Positions 24,557-33,120 of a stretch of DNA of 64,000 nt are shown piece after piece; positions within the stretch are counted from its first letter, which is position 1; the number at the start of each line of letters is the position of its first letter. Source of the stretch: Halanaerobiaceae bacterium ANBcell28 (GTDB taxonomy: Bacteria > Bacillota > Halanaerobiia > Halanaerobiales > DTU029). The stretch spans positions 1 to 64,000 of the forward strand of contig JBBJJH010000020.1 in the NCBI GenBank assembly GCA_037623315.1, written 5' to 3'. A program made the position numbers and the translations under genes. The notes below the pieces were generated by a model. That model had not been told where the DNA came from, did no database searches, and saw only the letters and a list, made by a program, of their open reading frames with translations.

Positions 24557-25483
24557 ATGGAAAAGATTAGCTTAATAATTGAAAACATTGAGAAGGTAAT
24601 TATAGGTAAACGAAAGGTAATTGAGCTCTCCTTAGCTGCGATGCTAGCTGAAGGTCATATTCTCTTTGAAGACATACCTGGAGTTGGGAAAACTATCTTG
24701 GCCCGCTCCCTTGCTAAATCAATTGGCTGTACTTTCAAGAGAATACAATTCACACCTGACATGCTACCAAGTGATGTTACAGGGATAACTATCTACAATC
24801 GAAAAAGCAATGAATTCGAATTTAGAAAAGGCCCCATATTATCACAAGTAGTGCTGGCTGATGAGATCAATCGGGCAACACCAAGAACCCAATCTAGCCT
24901 ACTAGAAAGCATGGCAGAAAATCAAGTCACAATAGAAGGTGTTAGCAAAAAGTTACCAAGTCCATTTTTAGTATTAGCAACACAAAACCCCATTGAATAT
25001 GATGGGACATTTCCCTTACCAGAAGCCCAATTAGATAGATTCCTACTTAGACTAAAAATCGGATACCCTCAGGCAGAAAACGAAGAAGAACTTTTGAAAA
25101 ACTTACAATACCAACACCCTATCGAAAGATTAGATAAAGTAATCGATGATCAAGAGTTCGTAGCAATGCAAGCTGAGGTAAAGAAAGTTCATCTAGACAA
25201 AAAAATTCGCAAATACATAGTTGATATAGTAAATCGAAGTAGAGAAAATCAGGATTTAGAAATAGGGGTAAGCCCTAGAGGAAGTATAGCCCTTATGAAA
25301 ATGGGACAAGCCTGGGCCTATATACAGGGCCGGGACTATCTAATACCTGACGATATAAAAGAAATAGCAGAAGCAGTACTAAGCCATAGGATAATAGTCA
25401 AAGGGAAAAGTCGTCTTAGGGGAAGACAAAGCACTAAGATTATAGAAGAAATACTAAAAGAGACAGAGGTCCCTATAGATTGA
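24557..25483 (+). CDS. MoxR-family AAA+ ATPase
   Basis: A 308-residue AAA+ chaperone-like ATPase. It shows Walker A EDIPGVGKTILARSLA, Walker B VLADEINRATPRTQSSLLESM, sensor 1 LATQNPIEYDGTFPLPEAQLDRF and the C-terminal SPRGSIALMKMGQAWAYIQGRD. It begins the operon MoxR - DUF58 - DUF4129 membrane protein, a combination linked in other bacteria to surface or stress functions; MoxR proteins help assemble or activate partner complexes. GAAGGTGATC precedes the ATG. The stop overlaps the TTG start of the next gene. Confidence 0.92.
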   Translation: MEKISLIIENIEKVIIGKRKVIELSLAAMLAEGHILFEDIPGVGKTILARSLAKSIGCTFKRIQFTPDMLPSDVTGITIYNRKSNEFEFRKGPILSQVVLADEINRATPRTQSSLLESMAENQVTIEGVSKKLPSPFLVLATQNPIEYDGTFPLPEAQLDRFLLRLKIGYPQAENEEELLKNLQYQHPIERLDKVIDDQEFVAMQAEVKKVHLDKKIRKYIVDIVNRSRENQDLEIGVSPRGSIALMKMGQAWAYIQGRDYLIPDDIKEIAEAVLSHRIIVKGKSRLRGRQSTKIIEEILKETEVPID

Positions 25484-26661
25484 TCAACTTCCTAGTATTA
25501 GCTGCTATTTCATATGGTATAGGAATGTTATTTCAAATATATCCTTTATACAATATAGCCTACTTCTTTTTAGCAGTACATATTTTTTTAATACTGTATC
25601 ATTATAATATAGAAAAAAATCTTCTCATAATCCATCAGATAAGTGAAAGCCATATATTCTTACACGAAGAAATAGAATGTAAAATAGATATAATAAATAA
25701 AGGAAGGATTCCAATCCTATTTCTAGAAGTAGAAGAAAGGATACCATTAAAACTAAGCACAAAAAGAGAAAAAAGAGTCATCTTTCTAGCAGCAGGGGAG
25801 AAAAAAAGCTGGCAAATAAAGCTTAATGGTCGCAAAAGAGGCTTTTATCAAATAGGCCCAGTAGAATGGAAAAGTGCAGATATCATTGGCTATAAATTAA
25901 GTAAAGGGGAAGTAGATAAAAAAGATCTACTAGTCTTTCCCCGCATACTAAAACTGGAGGAATTAGGTCTACCTTCTAAATTAGCCTTTTCTGATATCAA
26001 ATGCTCCCTGCCTATATACAAAGACCCTTATCAAGTAGTAGGGATTCGGGAATACGTCTCAGGAGATAGACTAAACAAGATACATTGGAAAGCAACAGCA
26101 AAAACAGGGGAATTACAGGTACGCAAAAACCCGTCAACAGTCTCCTTAGAAGCAGCCCTGATCCTAAACCTAGATCAGGATGACTATGGACTAAAAATGC
26201 TAGAAAGAAATACCGATCTTGCTATTACAACAGCAGCCTCCTTAGCCTATTATCTCAATGAGATAGGACAGAGTTTTAGCTTTATAACAAATGGATACAG
26301 TCCTTATGACGATTACAAAGAAGCTATAAGGCATAGTCTAGGAAGTGGCGAGACTCATCTACAGGAAGTATTAGAAAGCCTGGCCATGATACAATTAAGC
26401 AAGGGAAATGACTTTCTGGAATTATTGGACTCAGAACTTGAATTAGCCTGGGGAGCAGTACTAATAATAATAACAAAGACAGATACAGATAAACTAATGC
26501 TAATGGCAAAGAACTTAGTAGCTCGAGGATTTATAGTGAAAATATTAGTATTAAAACAAAATGTAAAGCACAAAGAATACCTGAACAAAGCCTATACAGC
26601 ACCTATCTCAATCTATCGATTAAGTAGAGAGGAAGACATATATGGACTCTCCCAAATATGA
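25480..26661 (+). CDS. DUF58 domain protein
   Basis: A 393-residue protein. Two N-terminal membrane segments (about 1-45) are followed by a beta-rich region and the DUF58 core: GIREYVSGDRLNKIHWKATAKTGELQVRKNP near residues 185-215, with the VWA-like domain after it. The start is TTG at 25480, eight bases after AGAGGT, overlapping the MoxR stop; no ATG lies near the expected N-terminus. The protein probably sits in the cytoplasmic membrane and works with MoxR. Its end overlaps the next gene by 20 bases. Confidence 0.88.
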   Translation: MINFLVLAAISYGIGMLFQIYPLYNIAYFFLAVHIFLILYHYNIEKNLLIIHQISESHIFLHEEIECKIDIINKGRIPILFLEVEERIPLKLSTKREKRVIFLAAGEKKSWQIKLNGRKRGFYQIGPVEWKSADIIGYKLSKGEVDKKDLLVFPRILKLEELGLPSKLAFSDIKCSLPIYKDPYQVVGIREYVSGDRLNKIHWKATAKTGELQVRKNPSTVSLEAALILNLDQDDYGLKMLERNTDLAITTAASLAYYLNEIGQSFSFITNGYSPYDDYKEAIRHSLGSGETHLQEVLESLAMIQLSKGNDFLELLDSELELAWGAVLIIITKTDTDKLMLMAKNLVARGFIVKILVLKQNVKHKEYLNKAYTAPISIYRLSREEDIYGLSQI

Positions 26662-26911
26662 ATATAAATATAGCTATTACTATCCCTTATTCTTACTACT
26701 CTTTTTTTATACACTACCAGCAATGGGAATCGTAGTAATCAATCAAAAATTCAATATCATTAGCTTCAATATATTTATATTTATCCTTGTTTTTATCTTC
26801 CTATTTGAAGGTATTATAAGAATACAGGCTAGTATGAGAATAGACATACCTAACTTTGTATACATCATTGAAATGGGAGTTTTTTTTGCACCTTATATTT
26901 TCTACCATTAA
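26642..26911 (+). CDS. N-terminal part of a DUF4129-type membrane protein (split)
   Basis: 89 residues with two or three membrane segments (LFLLLFFYTLPAMGIVVI, FNIFIFILVFIFLFEGIIRI). The frame ends soon after a run of eight Ts (26880-26887). Shifting back one base there continues FFCTLYFLPLNINILEILII without a stop directly into the gene at 26947. The two pieces therefore look like one membrane protein of about 480 residues interrupted by a missing base, whether real, an assembly error, or rescued by slippage at T TTT TTT. Confidence 0.55.
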   Translation: MDSPKYEYKYSYYYPLFLLLFFYTLPAMGIVVINQKFNIISFNIFIFILVFIFLFEGIIRIQASMRIDIPNFVYIIEMGVFFAPYIFYH

Positions 26912-26946
26912 ATATAAATATACTGGAGATACTTATCATATTTATA

Positions 26947-28092
26947 ATGACTATTTTTACCTGGTATTATTTAATGGAATTCTGCCTATATCTTAATGAT
27001 TTCAAAAAAGACAGCAAAAAAATATATGAAAGTAAAGAAGCTAAAAAAGCAAAAAAACTTAAAAAAAGAAAGAGCAATAACTATGAAGACTTTCGAAAGC
27101 TATTAGAATATCCCTTAGCCTGGAAAAGAATACAGCAGAAAGTCTTTCTCATAAACCTTATAATGCTAGTACTCTGGATAGTAGCTGACTTCAATATCTA
27201 TATAATAATAGGGACAATTAGGTTTTTAGCTATAGAGATAATAATATTGGCCTTGCTATATCAGGACAAGCTATTACTAGACTGGGAGATAGAAGGACTA
27301 GAAAGACCGAAAAAATTAAAGCTATTTTGGAATAAGTATATGATTATCTTAGTAATACTGGCAATATTAATTGCCTTCTTCATGCCACAGAACTATACAC
27401 TAATAACATTTCAGCAAATATCAGACTTCTTCTGGTCACTGCTAGGAGAAATAAATATAGAATCACCTGGATTTGAAAGTCTAAGGGAAATGCCACTAGC
27501 AGAAGAAGGTAGAAATATACTGAGCTCTGGAAAAGAAAGCAGTTGGCTCCTTAATCTAATAATGTCTATTCAATTCATTATCTATATTGTATTAACTTTA
27601 ATAGGGATAGCCCTTGTTTTATTCTTGATAAATATAGATTTTGATAAAATCGCAAATATCAAGGTATTTCTTAAAGAATTCATAAAGTTCTTTATCTACT
27701 TTATCAAAACACTCTTTTCAGAAACAAAAAAAATCAAGGAAAACATTAGTAATATCAAAGAACTCATTAAGAATAATATAAAGAAGAGCTCAAAGAAAAA
27801 AGAAAAAGAGTATAGAGCAGATTTAGCTCAAGCTAGAAATATTTCTCAGCTAATAAGAATACTCTATAAAGGAATGCTTAAATTACTATCTATCAAAGGA
27901 GATAAAAAGAAAAAAGACTTAACTCCATATGAGTATAGTAGTTTCATAGGGAAAAAGTATAGCAGGTCTGCTAAGGAAATAAACTATCTAACTCGTCTTT
28001 ATGTAGAAAACAGCTATAGTCCTAAGGGTGTCAAAGGAGAAAAAAGGAAAAGACTAAAAGGCATCTGGGAAAAAATAAAGAATAATCTATAA
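26947..28092 (+). CDS. DUF4129 membrane protein, C-terminal part of a split gene
   Basis: 381 residues from ATG 26947, although the open frame extends back to the T run at 26880-26887. At least four further membrane segments are followed by a soluble C-terminus with LTPYEYSSFIGKKYSRSAKE and INYLTRLYVENSYSPKGV, the DUF4129 pattern of S-x-x-I-x-x-L-T-x-x-Y-x-x-x-R/S-Y. In MoxR-DUF58 operons this position is usually held by a TgpA-like membrane protein with a transglutaminase domain between the membrane part and DUF4129. That domain is absent here. Start and integrity are uncertain. Confidence 0.65.
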   Translation: MTIFTWYYLMEFCLYLNDFKKDSKKIYESKEAKKAKKLKKRKSNNYEDFRKLLEYPLAWKRIQQKVFLINLIMLVLWIVADFNIYIIIGTIRFLAIEIIILALLYQDKLLLDWEIEGLERPKKLKLFWNKYMIILVILAILIAFFMPQNYTLITFQQISDFFWSLLGEINIESPGFESLREMPLAEEGRNILSSGKESSWLLNLIMSIQFIIYIVLTLIGIALVLFLINIDFDKIANIKVFLKEFIKFFIYFIKTLFSETKKIKENISNIKELIKNNIKKSSKKKEKEYRADLAQARNISQLIRILYKGMLKLLSIKGDKKKKDLTPYEYSSFIGKKYSRSAKEINYLTRLYVENSYSPKGVKGEKRKRLKGIWEKIKNNL

Positions 28093-28243
28093 ATGGCATA
28101 AAATACATGATTCAAGACTAAATTATTTAAAGGAAAGTTTAATCTTTTGTAGAATTAATATACTTGAAGAAAAAAGAAATAAAAAGCTATAAAACATAGC
28201 TTTAAGGAGAAGGGGTGGATCTGATTCTTGAGATCAGGAAAAT

Positions 28244-29608
28244 ATGAAAAAAAGCAATTATATCTCAAATATCTTATTAATATTAATAATACTGGTTTTT
28301 CTTTCACTTACAGTTAGCGCAGAATACATTATACAGCAAGGTGATAAACTGGCAGTAAGTGTCTGGGGACATGGAGATCTATCTACAGAATTCACAGTAG
28401 GTCCTGATGGGAATGTAAGTCTTCCCTTAATATCTACTGTAGAAGTAAAGGGGCTTAGTCTTAGAGAATTAAGCCAGAAACTGACAGATAAATATGCCCT
28501 ATATATCAGGGACCCTCAAGTAAACCTTCAATTAATCGAATACCGTCAAACAAGGGTAATGGTTCTGGGAGAGATTAGGAATCCAGGTACATATCAATTC
28601 AGACCAGGAAAAACCATCATGGAATTGTTATCGACAGCAGGTGGCCCTACAGATAAGGCGGCCCTTGATGATGTTCGCTTAACCCGGGGTAATGTATTTG
28701 AAATTATAAATCTTCAAGGCTTAGTTGATGGCACATCAATAGAAGCAAATTATGTACTGGAAGATGGAGACATCATCTATATCCCTGAAGGAGTTATCGA
28801 GATAACTGTCATGGGTCAGGTCAAGAATCCTGGACGATATCAATTAAGAAAAAACCTAAAGATCAATGACCTATTAGCTATGGCAGGAGGTCTAAGCAGT
28901 GAAGCTGCATTAGAATTGGAATACAGGTCTGAGGATAGTGTAGAATTACTTGAAGTAAGCAAGCTTCTTTCTGGAAATATAGCCTCACCTCAATTAGCAG
29001 ATGGAGATATGATCTATGTACCTAGAGGCAACTTTAAAGTAAGTATCTCAGGTGAGATTAGAAATCCAGGCAGCTATAATTGGCGAGAAGGAATGCGCCT
29101 TAGTGAATTGTTGGCCTTTGCTGGTAGTCACACAGAGAATGCCAATCTAAACAATATAAGGATAAGTAGAGAAAATCAAGAAAGAGAATTTGTAAACTAT
29201 AGAGAATATATAGCAGAAGGAGACTTAAATGCCAATCCTCTTTTAGAGTCAGGTGATAGCATCTATATTGATACTAGAGTTCACGATGTATCAATCTTAG
29301 GAGAAGTCAATCGCCCTGGAATCTATAAATGGCATGACGACTTACGTCTTGATAGTCTTCTAGCACAGGCAGGAAATCAAGGAGAGCGTGGAGATATTGA
29401 AAGAATTCGAATTATGTCTATAGACGGTAGTAGTCAGACAATCAACCTGGAAGACTATTTTGCAGGAGCAAATAACGAAGCAAACCCCTTACTAAATCCA
29501 GGAGATACTATCAAAATAGAAGAAACAAATACAATAGACTGGGAAAAAGTCTTTAACTTCATCAGTGGTTTGAATCTAATAAAAAACTTTCTGGATATAA
29601 GTTGGTAA
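28244..29608 (+). CDS. polysaccharide export protein with SLBB repeats (Wza-like)
   Basis: A 454-residue exported protein. A signal peptide (ISNILLILIILVFLSLTVSA) is followed by a Poly_export domain (YIIQQGDKLAVSVWGHGDL ... LPLISTVEVKGL, about 27-100). Four SLBB repeats follow, each starting like VMVLGEIRNPGTYQF, at about 103, 183, 263 and 343. It would form the periplasmic and outer-membrane part of the polysaccharide exit channel. There is no lipobox, unlike E. coli Wza. It opens the export and control operon that continues with the chain-length and kinase genes. An ATAAAGC-type hairpin lies upstream at 28183-28203. Confidence 0.9.
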   Translation: MKKSNYISNILLILIILVFLSLTVSAEYIIQQGDKLAVSVWGHGDLSTEFTVGPDGNVSLPLISTVEVKGLSLRELSQKLTDKYALYIRDPQVNLQLIEYRQTRVMVLGEIRNPGTYQFRPGKTIMELLSTAGGPTDKAALDDVRLTRGNVFEIINLQGLVDGTSIEANYVLEDGDIIYIPEGVIEITVMGQVKNPGRYQLRKNLKINDLLAMAGGLSSEAALELEYRSEDSVELLEVSKLLSGNIASPQLADGDMIYVPRGNFKVSISGEIRNPGSYNWREGMRLSELLAFAGSHTENANLNNIRISRENQEREFVNYREYIAEGDLNANPLLESGDSIYIDTRVHDVSILGEVNRPGIYKWHDDLRLDSLLAQAGNQGERGDIERIRIMSIDGSSQTINLEDYFAGANNEANPLLNPGDTIKIEETNTIDWEKVFNFISGLNLIKNFLDISW

Positions 29609-29621
29609 GGAGGTAAGTAAT

Positions 29622-31100
29622 ATGGATAATACAGGACAGGGATCATCACCCCAGTTTGACGATGGAATGCAGGAAATAGATCTACAAGAATATATATATT
29701 TGCTCTGGAAAAAGAAATGGCTAGTCATATCACTAGTATTGATAGCAGTAGTAGTCAGCTACTTCTATAGTAATTCTTTGACAAGGATATATGAAACTAC
29801 GACAGTAGTTATGGTTAGAGAAGATAACGGCATGGATAGTTTGTTTGCTGATCAGTTTTCACCCTTTTCTAGCTCCAGTAGGATATCAACATATACAGCT
29901 CTTTTTAAAACTAGACCTATCTTAAATAGGGTAGTTGAAGAATTAGACTTACGTAATGAAGAGGGAGAATTGATATCAACTAGAAGTTTAGGAAATATGA
30001 TCAATATAAGTGGATCATCTGATACTAATTTGATTACTATTAGAGTTGAATATAAAGAAGCCGAAATGGCAAGAGATATTGCCAATAAGCTTGTAGAGGT
30101 ATTCCAGGATGAGAATCAGAAGCTCAATAGATCAGATTTAGGAAGTGCTTCTAGCTTTATCACAAGTCAATTAGCTACAGTACAGTCCAATCTATTGGAT
30201 CTAGAAGAAAGAACGCTGAATTTCAAGATGGAAGAAGGAATCATCTTACCTCAGGAATTTGCTAGAAATGTAATGAATCAATTGACTACTCTAGAAACAA
30301 ATAGGGCAGAGGCTCAGTTGAGACTAGAAGAAACAGAGCTAGCTCTAGCAGAAACAAGGGAGTACTTTAGCAGAGAAGATAGGGAACTTGTCTCCAGTAA
30401 GACATTAAGCAATAACCCAATCGTCTCTACAAATAGACAGAGATTGTTAGAATTAGAAGTAGAGCTGGCTGCTTTGTTGGAAGTCTATACAGAAAGACAT
30501 CCACAGGTGATAGAACTACAAAGTAAAAAAGCAGAGATAGAAAATATACTGGCTGGAACAGTAGAAGAGATCATTAGTTCCAGAACAGAAACCCTGAATC
30601 CTTTGCATCAGGAATTAAGACAACGTTTGATAGCCTTAGAGACAGAGTTAATTACAAGCAAGGCACGTATCGATGGTCTAGACAGGGCTATCTTGGAAAT
30701 AGAAAGAGACTTAAATCAGCTACCAGAGAAAGAATTAGAGCTGGCACGTCTTGAAAGAGAAGCCAGGGTAGCAGAAAACCTATACATTATCCTTATGGAA
30801 AGAAGAGAAGAGATACAGATACAGGAAGCTATGCAAAGTTCCGATATAATTGTAGTTGACCCGGCAATTGTTAATGGGAATCCAATTAGACCAAGGACTC
30901 AGCTAAACATTGTAATTGCTGCTTTCCTGGCAGGCTTTGTAGCTGTATTCATAATCTTCATGATAGAGTACTTTGATAATACTGTAAAGGAAGAAAAAGA
31001 TGTAGAACAACTAACAGGTCTGCCTGTCTTAGGTGTTATCCCTGATATATATCTAGTAGATCATGATCAGGGTTACGGAAGGACTGATTATAATGCTTAA
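29622..31100 (+). CDS. chain-length determinant / GumC-type co-polymerase (Wzz domain)
   Basis: A 492-residue inner-membrane protein. It has a Wzz-type N-terminus (DLQEYIYLLWKKKWLVISLV with the first membrane segment near 33-50), a long coiled-coil periplasmic part (about 170-400) with the GNVR-type motif LPEKELELARLEREARVAEN, and a second membrane segment (IVIAAFLAGFVAVFIIFMIE). The cytoplasmic tail is short and lacks a kinase domain, which is supplied by the next gene. It would set chain length and link the Wzy polymerase to the export channel. GGAGGT precedes the ATG. Confidence 0.9.
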   Translation: MDNTGQGSSPQFDDGMQEIDLQEYIYLLWKKKWLVISLVLIAVVVSYFYSNSLTRIYETTTVVMVREDNGMDSLFADQFSPFSSSSRISTYTALFKTRPILNRVVEELDLRNEEGELISTRSLGNMINISGSSDTNLITIRVEYKEAEMARDIANKLVEVFQDENQKLNRSDLGSASSFITSQLATVQSNLLDLEERTLNFKMEEGIILPQEFARNVMNQLTTLETNRAEAQLRLEETELALAETREYFSREDRELVSSKTLSNNPIVSTNRQRLLELEVELAALLEVYTERHPQVIELQSKKAEIENILAGTVEEIISSRTETLNPLHQELRQRLIALETELITSKARIDGLDRAILEIERDLNQLPEKELELARLEREARVAENLYIILMERREEIQIQEAMQSSDIIVVDPAIVNGNPIRPRTQLNIVIAAFLAGFVAVFIIFMIEYFDNTVKEEKDVEQLTGLPVLGVIPDIYLVDHDQGYGRTDYNA

Positions 31101-31830
31101 TATTTTTAAGAAAAAAGAGAAGTTGAGCAGACAGGCTTTAAAAAGTAGGAAAAATGAATTGATAGTAAAGAACAATCCTAAGTCACCAGTGGCTGAGGCA
31201 TATAGAAATATCAGGACAAATCTTAGCTTTCTTAGTCCTGACAAACCCTTAAAGACTCTACTTTTTACTAGTAGTGGAACAGCAGAGGGTAAGTCATTGA
31301 CATTGGTGAATATAGCCTTGTCAATGGTGCAAAACGGAAAAAAGGTAATCATCATAGATGCTGACTTGAGAAAACCTATGCAGCATAAGTTCTTTGAGAT
31401 GAGCAACTTTACTGGCTTAAGTAGTATTCTAACTGGCGAAATAGAGCTTGAGAATGGCTTGAGAGAGACAGGTATAGAGGGTCTGCAGTTGATAAGTACA
31501 GGGGTAATACCTCCAAATCCTGCAGAACTTTTGAACTCTCGTAGAATGGAGAAATTGCTCAAAGAGGCAGAAGAAGTAGCAGATATAATATTGATAGATT
31601 CACCACCAGTAATTGCTGTAACAGATGCAGCAGTACTGGCTAATAAAGTAGATGGTGTGATCCTGGTAATAGCATCACATCAGACAGATAAAGAAATTCT
31701 AATAAAATCTCAAGAGACATTAGAAAGAGTCCATGCTAATATTCTAGGAGTGGTCTTGAATAAATATCCAGCCCATGAAGACGGAAAATACTTACACTAT
31801 TACTACTATGGGCATAAAGTTAAAAAATAG
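31093..31830 (+). CDS. bacterial tyrosine kinase CpsD/CapB-like
   Basis: A 245-residue cytoplasmic BY-kinase. It shows Walker A TSSGTAEGKSLTLVN, Walker A' IIDADLRKPMQ, Walker B ADIILIDSPPV, and a C-terminal tyrosine cluster (YLHYYYYG) for autophosphorylation. ATG 31093 overlaps the end of the upstream gene and follows GGAAGGA; ATG 31063 would lie wholly inside it. With the membrane co-polymerase and the CpsB phosphatase it forms the phosphorylation cycle that tunes polymer assembly. Confidence 0.92.
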   Translation: MLNIFKKKEKLSRQALKSRKNELIVKNNPKSPVAEAYRNIRTNLSFLSPDKPLKTLLFTSSGTAEGKSLTLVNIALSMVQNGKKVIIIDADLRKPMQHKFFEMSNFTGLSSILTGEIELENGLRETGIEGLQLISTGVIPPNPAELLNSRRMEKLLKEAEEVADIILIDSPPVIAVTDAAVLANKVDGVILVIASHQTDKEILIKSQETLERVHANILGVVLNKYPAHEDGKYLHYYYYGHKVKK

Positions 31831-31872
31831 AAAAGAAGAAAAATAGATCAGACAGAAGAAAGGATGCTTACA

Positions 31873-32655
31873 ATGATAGATATACACAGTCATATTCTGG
31901 CGGCAGTTGATGACGGAGTAAGAGACATGGAAGAATCAATGGCTATAGTTCGTGAGTCTATCAAAGAAGGAATCAAAGGTATAGTAGCTACACCACATTT
32001 CATGGAAGAAGGCTATCGTCCTGGAATAGATGAGATTAGAGAAAAGGTATCTAGGTTAGAAGAAGAAATTGAAAAAGAAAATTTGGATTTTGCTATATAT
32101 CCTGGAGCTGAGGTCTTTGTGTATCCTGGCCTGGCAAGGGATTTGAGTGAAGGTTTGATAGCTACTATTAATGATAGTAGCTATATCCTTCTGGAATTTC
32201 CTATGAATTATATACCTGCCAATATTGATGAGCTATTCTATGACTTGAAGGTAATGGGTTATAAGGTGATTATCTCACATCCAGAAAGATATAGGGAGAT
32301 AGTCCAGGATCCTAATAGAATGCTGAACTGGATAGAAGAAGGAGTATATGCCCAGCTAAATGCAGGTAGTCTTATAGGATTCTTTGGCCAGGAGGTTCAA
32401 GAAACAGCAGAAATACTTCTAAGACACAATATGATACAATTCATTGGCTCTGACCTTCATTCTCTGGAAGCTAGAGGACAGTGTCTGGCTGAAGGTGTAA
32501 AAAGACTAGAAGAAATTATTGGAGAAGAGGGCAGGCGAATCATTAAGAATAACAGCCTGATAATAGAGGATAAACAAATCAGAACTCTAAAACCGACAGA
32601 ATATCAAGCTAAAAAGGGATTTTTCACAAAATTTAGAAATCCTTTTAAAAGATAG
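31873..32655 (+). CDS. PHP-type tyrosine-protein phosphatase CpsB/CapC-like
   Basis: A 260-residue metal-dependent phosphatase of the PHP family. It shows DIHSHILAAVDDG at the N-terminus, VATPHFMEEG, VIISHPERYREI and FIGSDLHSLEARG, which supply the metal-binding His and Asp residues. It dephosphorylates the CpsD kinase tail. ATG 31873 is preferred since AAGGA directly abuts ATG 31864. It is the last gene of the export operon; a strong terminator follows at 32713. Confidence 0.92.
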   Translation: MIDIHSHILAAVDDGVRDMEESMAIVRESIKEGIKGIVATPHFMEEGYRPGIDEIREKVSRLEEEIEKENLDFAIYPGAEVFVYPGLARDLSEGLIATINDSSYILLEFPMNYIPANIDELFYDLKVMGYKVIISHPERYREIVQDPNRMLNWIEEGVYAQLNAGSLIGFFGQEVQETAEILLRHNMIQFIGSDLHSLEARGQCLAEGVKRLEEIIGEEGRRIIKNNSLIIEDKQIRTLKPTEYQAKKGFFTKFRNPFKR

Positions 32656-32712
32656 GATGCTTAATCAAAGCAAGATTGAACGGAAAATAAAATATTGCAA
32701 TACAGAGCTTAT

Positions 32713-32755
32713 ACAGGGGATAGTGATTATTTTAATCACTATCCCCTGTATTTTT
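32713..32755 (+). terminator. terminator of the export operon
   Basis: ACAGGGGATAGTGATTA and its complement form a perfect 17-bp stem with loop TTT, followed by ATTTTT. It separates the export operon from polysaccharide locus 1. Confidence 0.9.
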
Positions 32756-32932
32756 ATGCATGGGTACGAATAAAAACACAAAAAACAAAAATATAAAAAT
32801 TAAGCAAAATTTAACTACAGGAAAACAATAATTTTAATAGAATAAATAAGGATAGTAAAAAAAGATTTTATGCTCAATATTTTTGTTCTCTAAACCGTTA
32901 TTTATAAGTAGTACACTATTTGTCCATTTACC

Positions 32933-32961
32933 TTGACAAGAACTTAGAATAGTAATACAAT
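32933..32961 (+). promoter_or_regulatory. promoter of polysaccharide locus 1
   Basis: TTGACA (32933-32938), 17-base spacer and TACAAT (32956-32961). The predicted start is at about 32968, leaving a leader of roughly 150 bases before the first gene. Confidence 0.75.
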
Positions 32962-32968
32962 ATATTTT

Positions 32969-33069
32969 GACAGCAAATGTCGAGTAGAAAGAAAATTTAG
33001 ATTTATTTGTAGTATGATTTATATTAAAATAGGTAGTAAGCAAGATGAAAATGTGACAGCGGACGTCGT
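32969..33069 (+). promoter_or_regulatory. leader of locus 1 with two GAC-AGCnnnn-GTC hairpins
   Basis: The transcript would open with GACAGCAAATGTC (32969-32981). GTGACAGCGGACGTCG follows at 33053-33068. Both are small hairpins with a GAC/GTC stem and a seven-base loop starting AGC. The second loop, AGCGGAC, recurs as AGCGGTC in the leader of locus 2 at 50934. A shared site in the leaders of two long polysaccharide operons suggests a common regulator or antiterminator. Confidence 0.55.
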
Positions 33070-33120
33070 TGGAAAATACTTCTATGCATAAAATATACAC
33101 AAAGAATTGAGGTTATAGGG

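Noticed and set aside
32834-33100. An 88-codon minus-strand reading frame
   Set aside because: It has no ribosome-binding site or recognisable motif, and it covers the promoter and leader of locus 1 on the plus strand.
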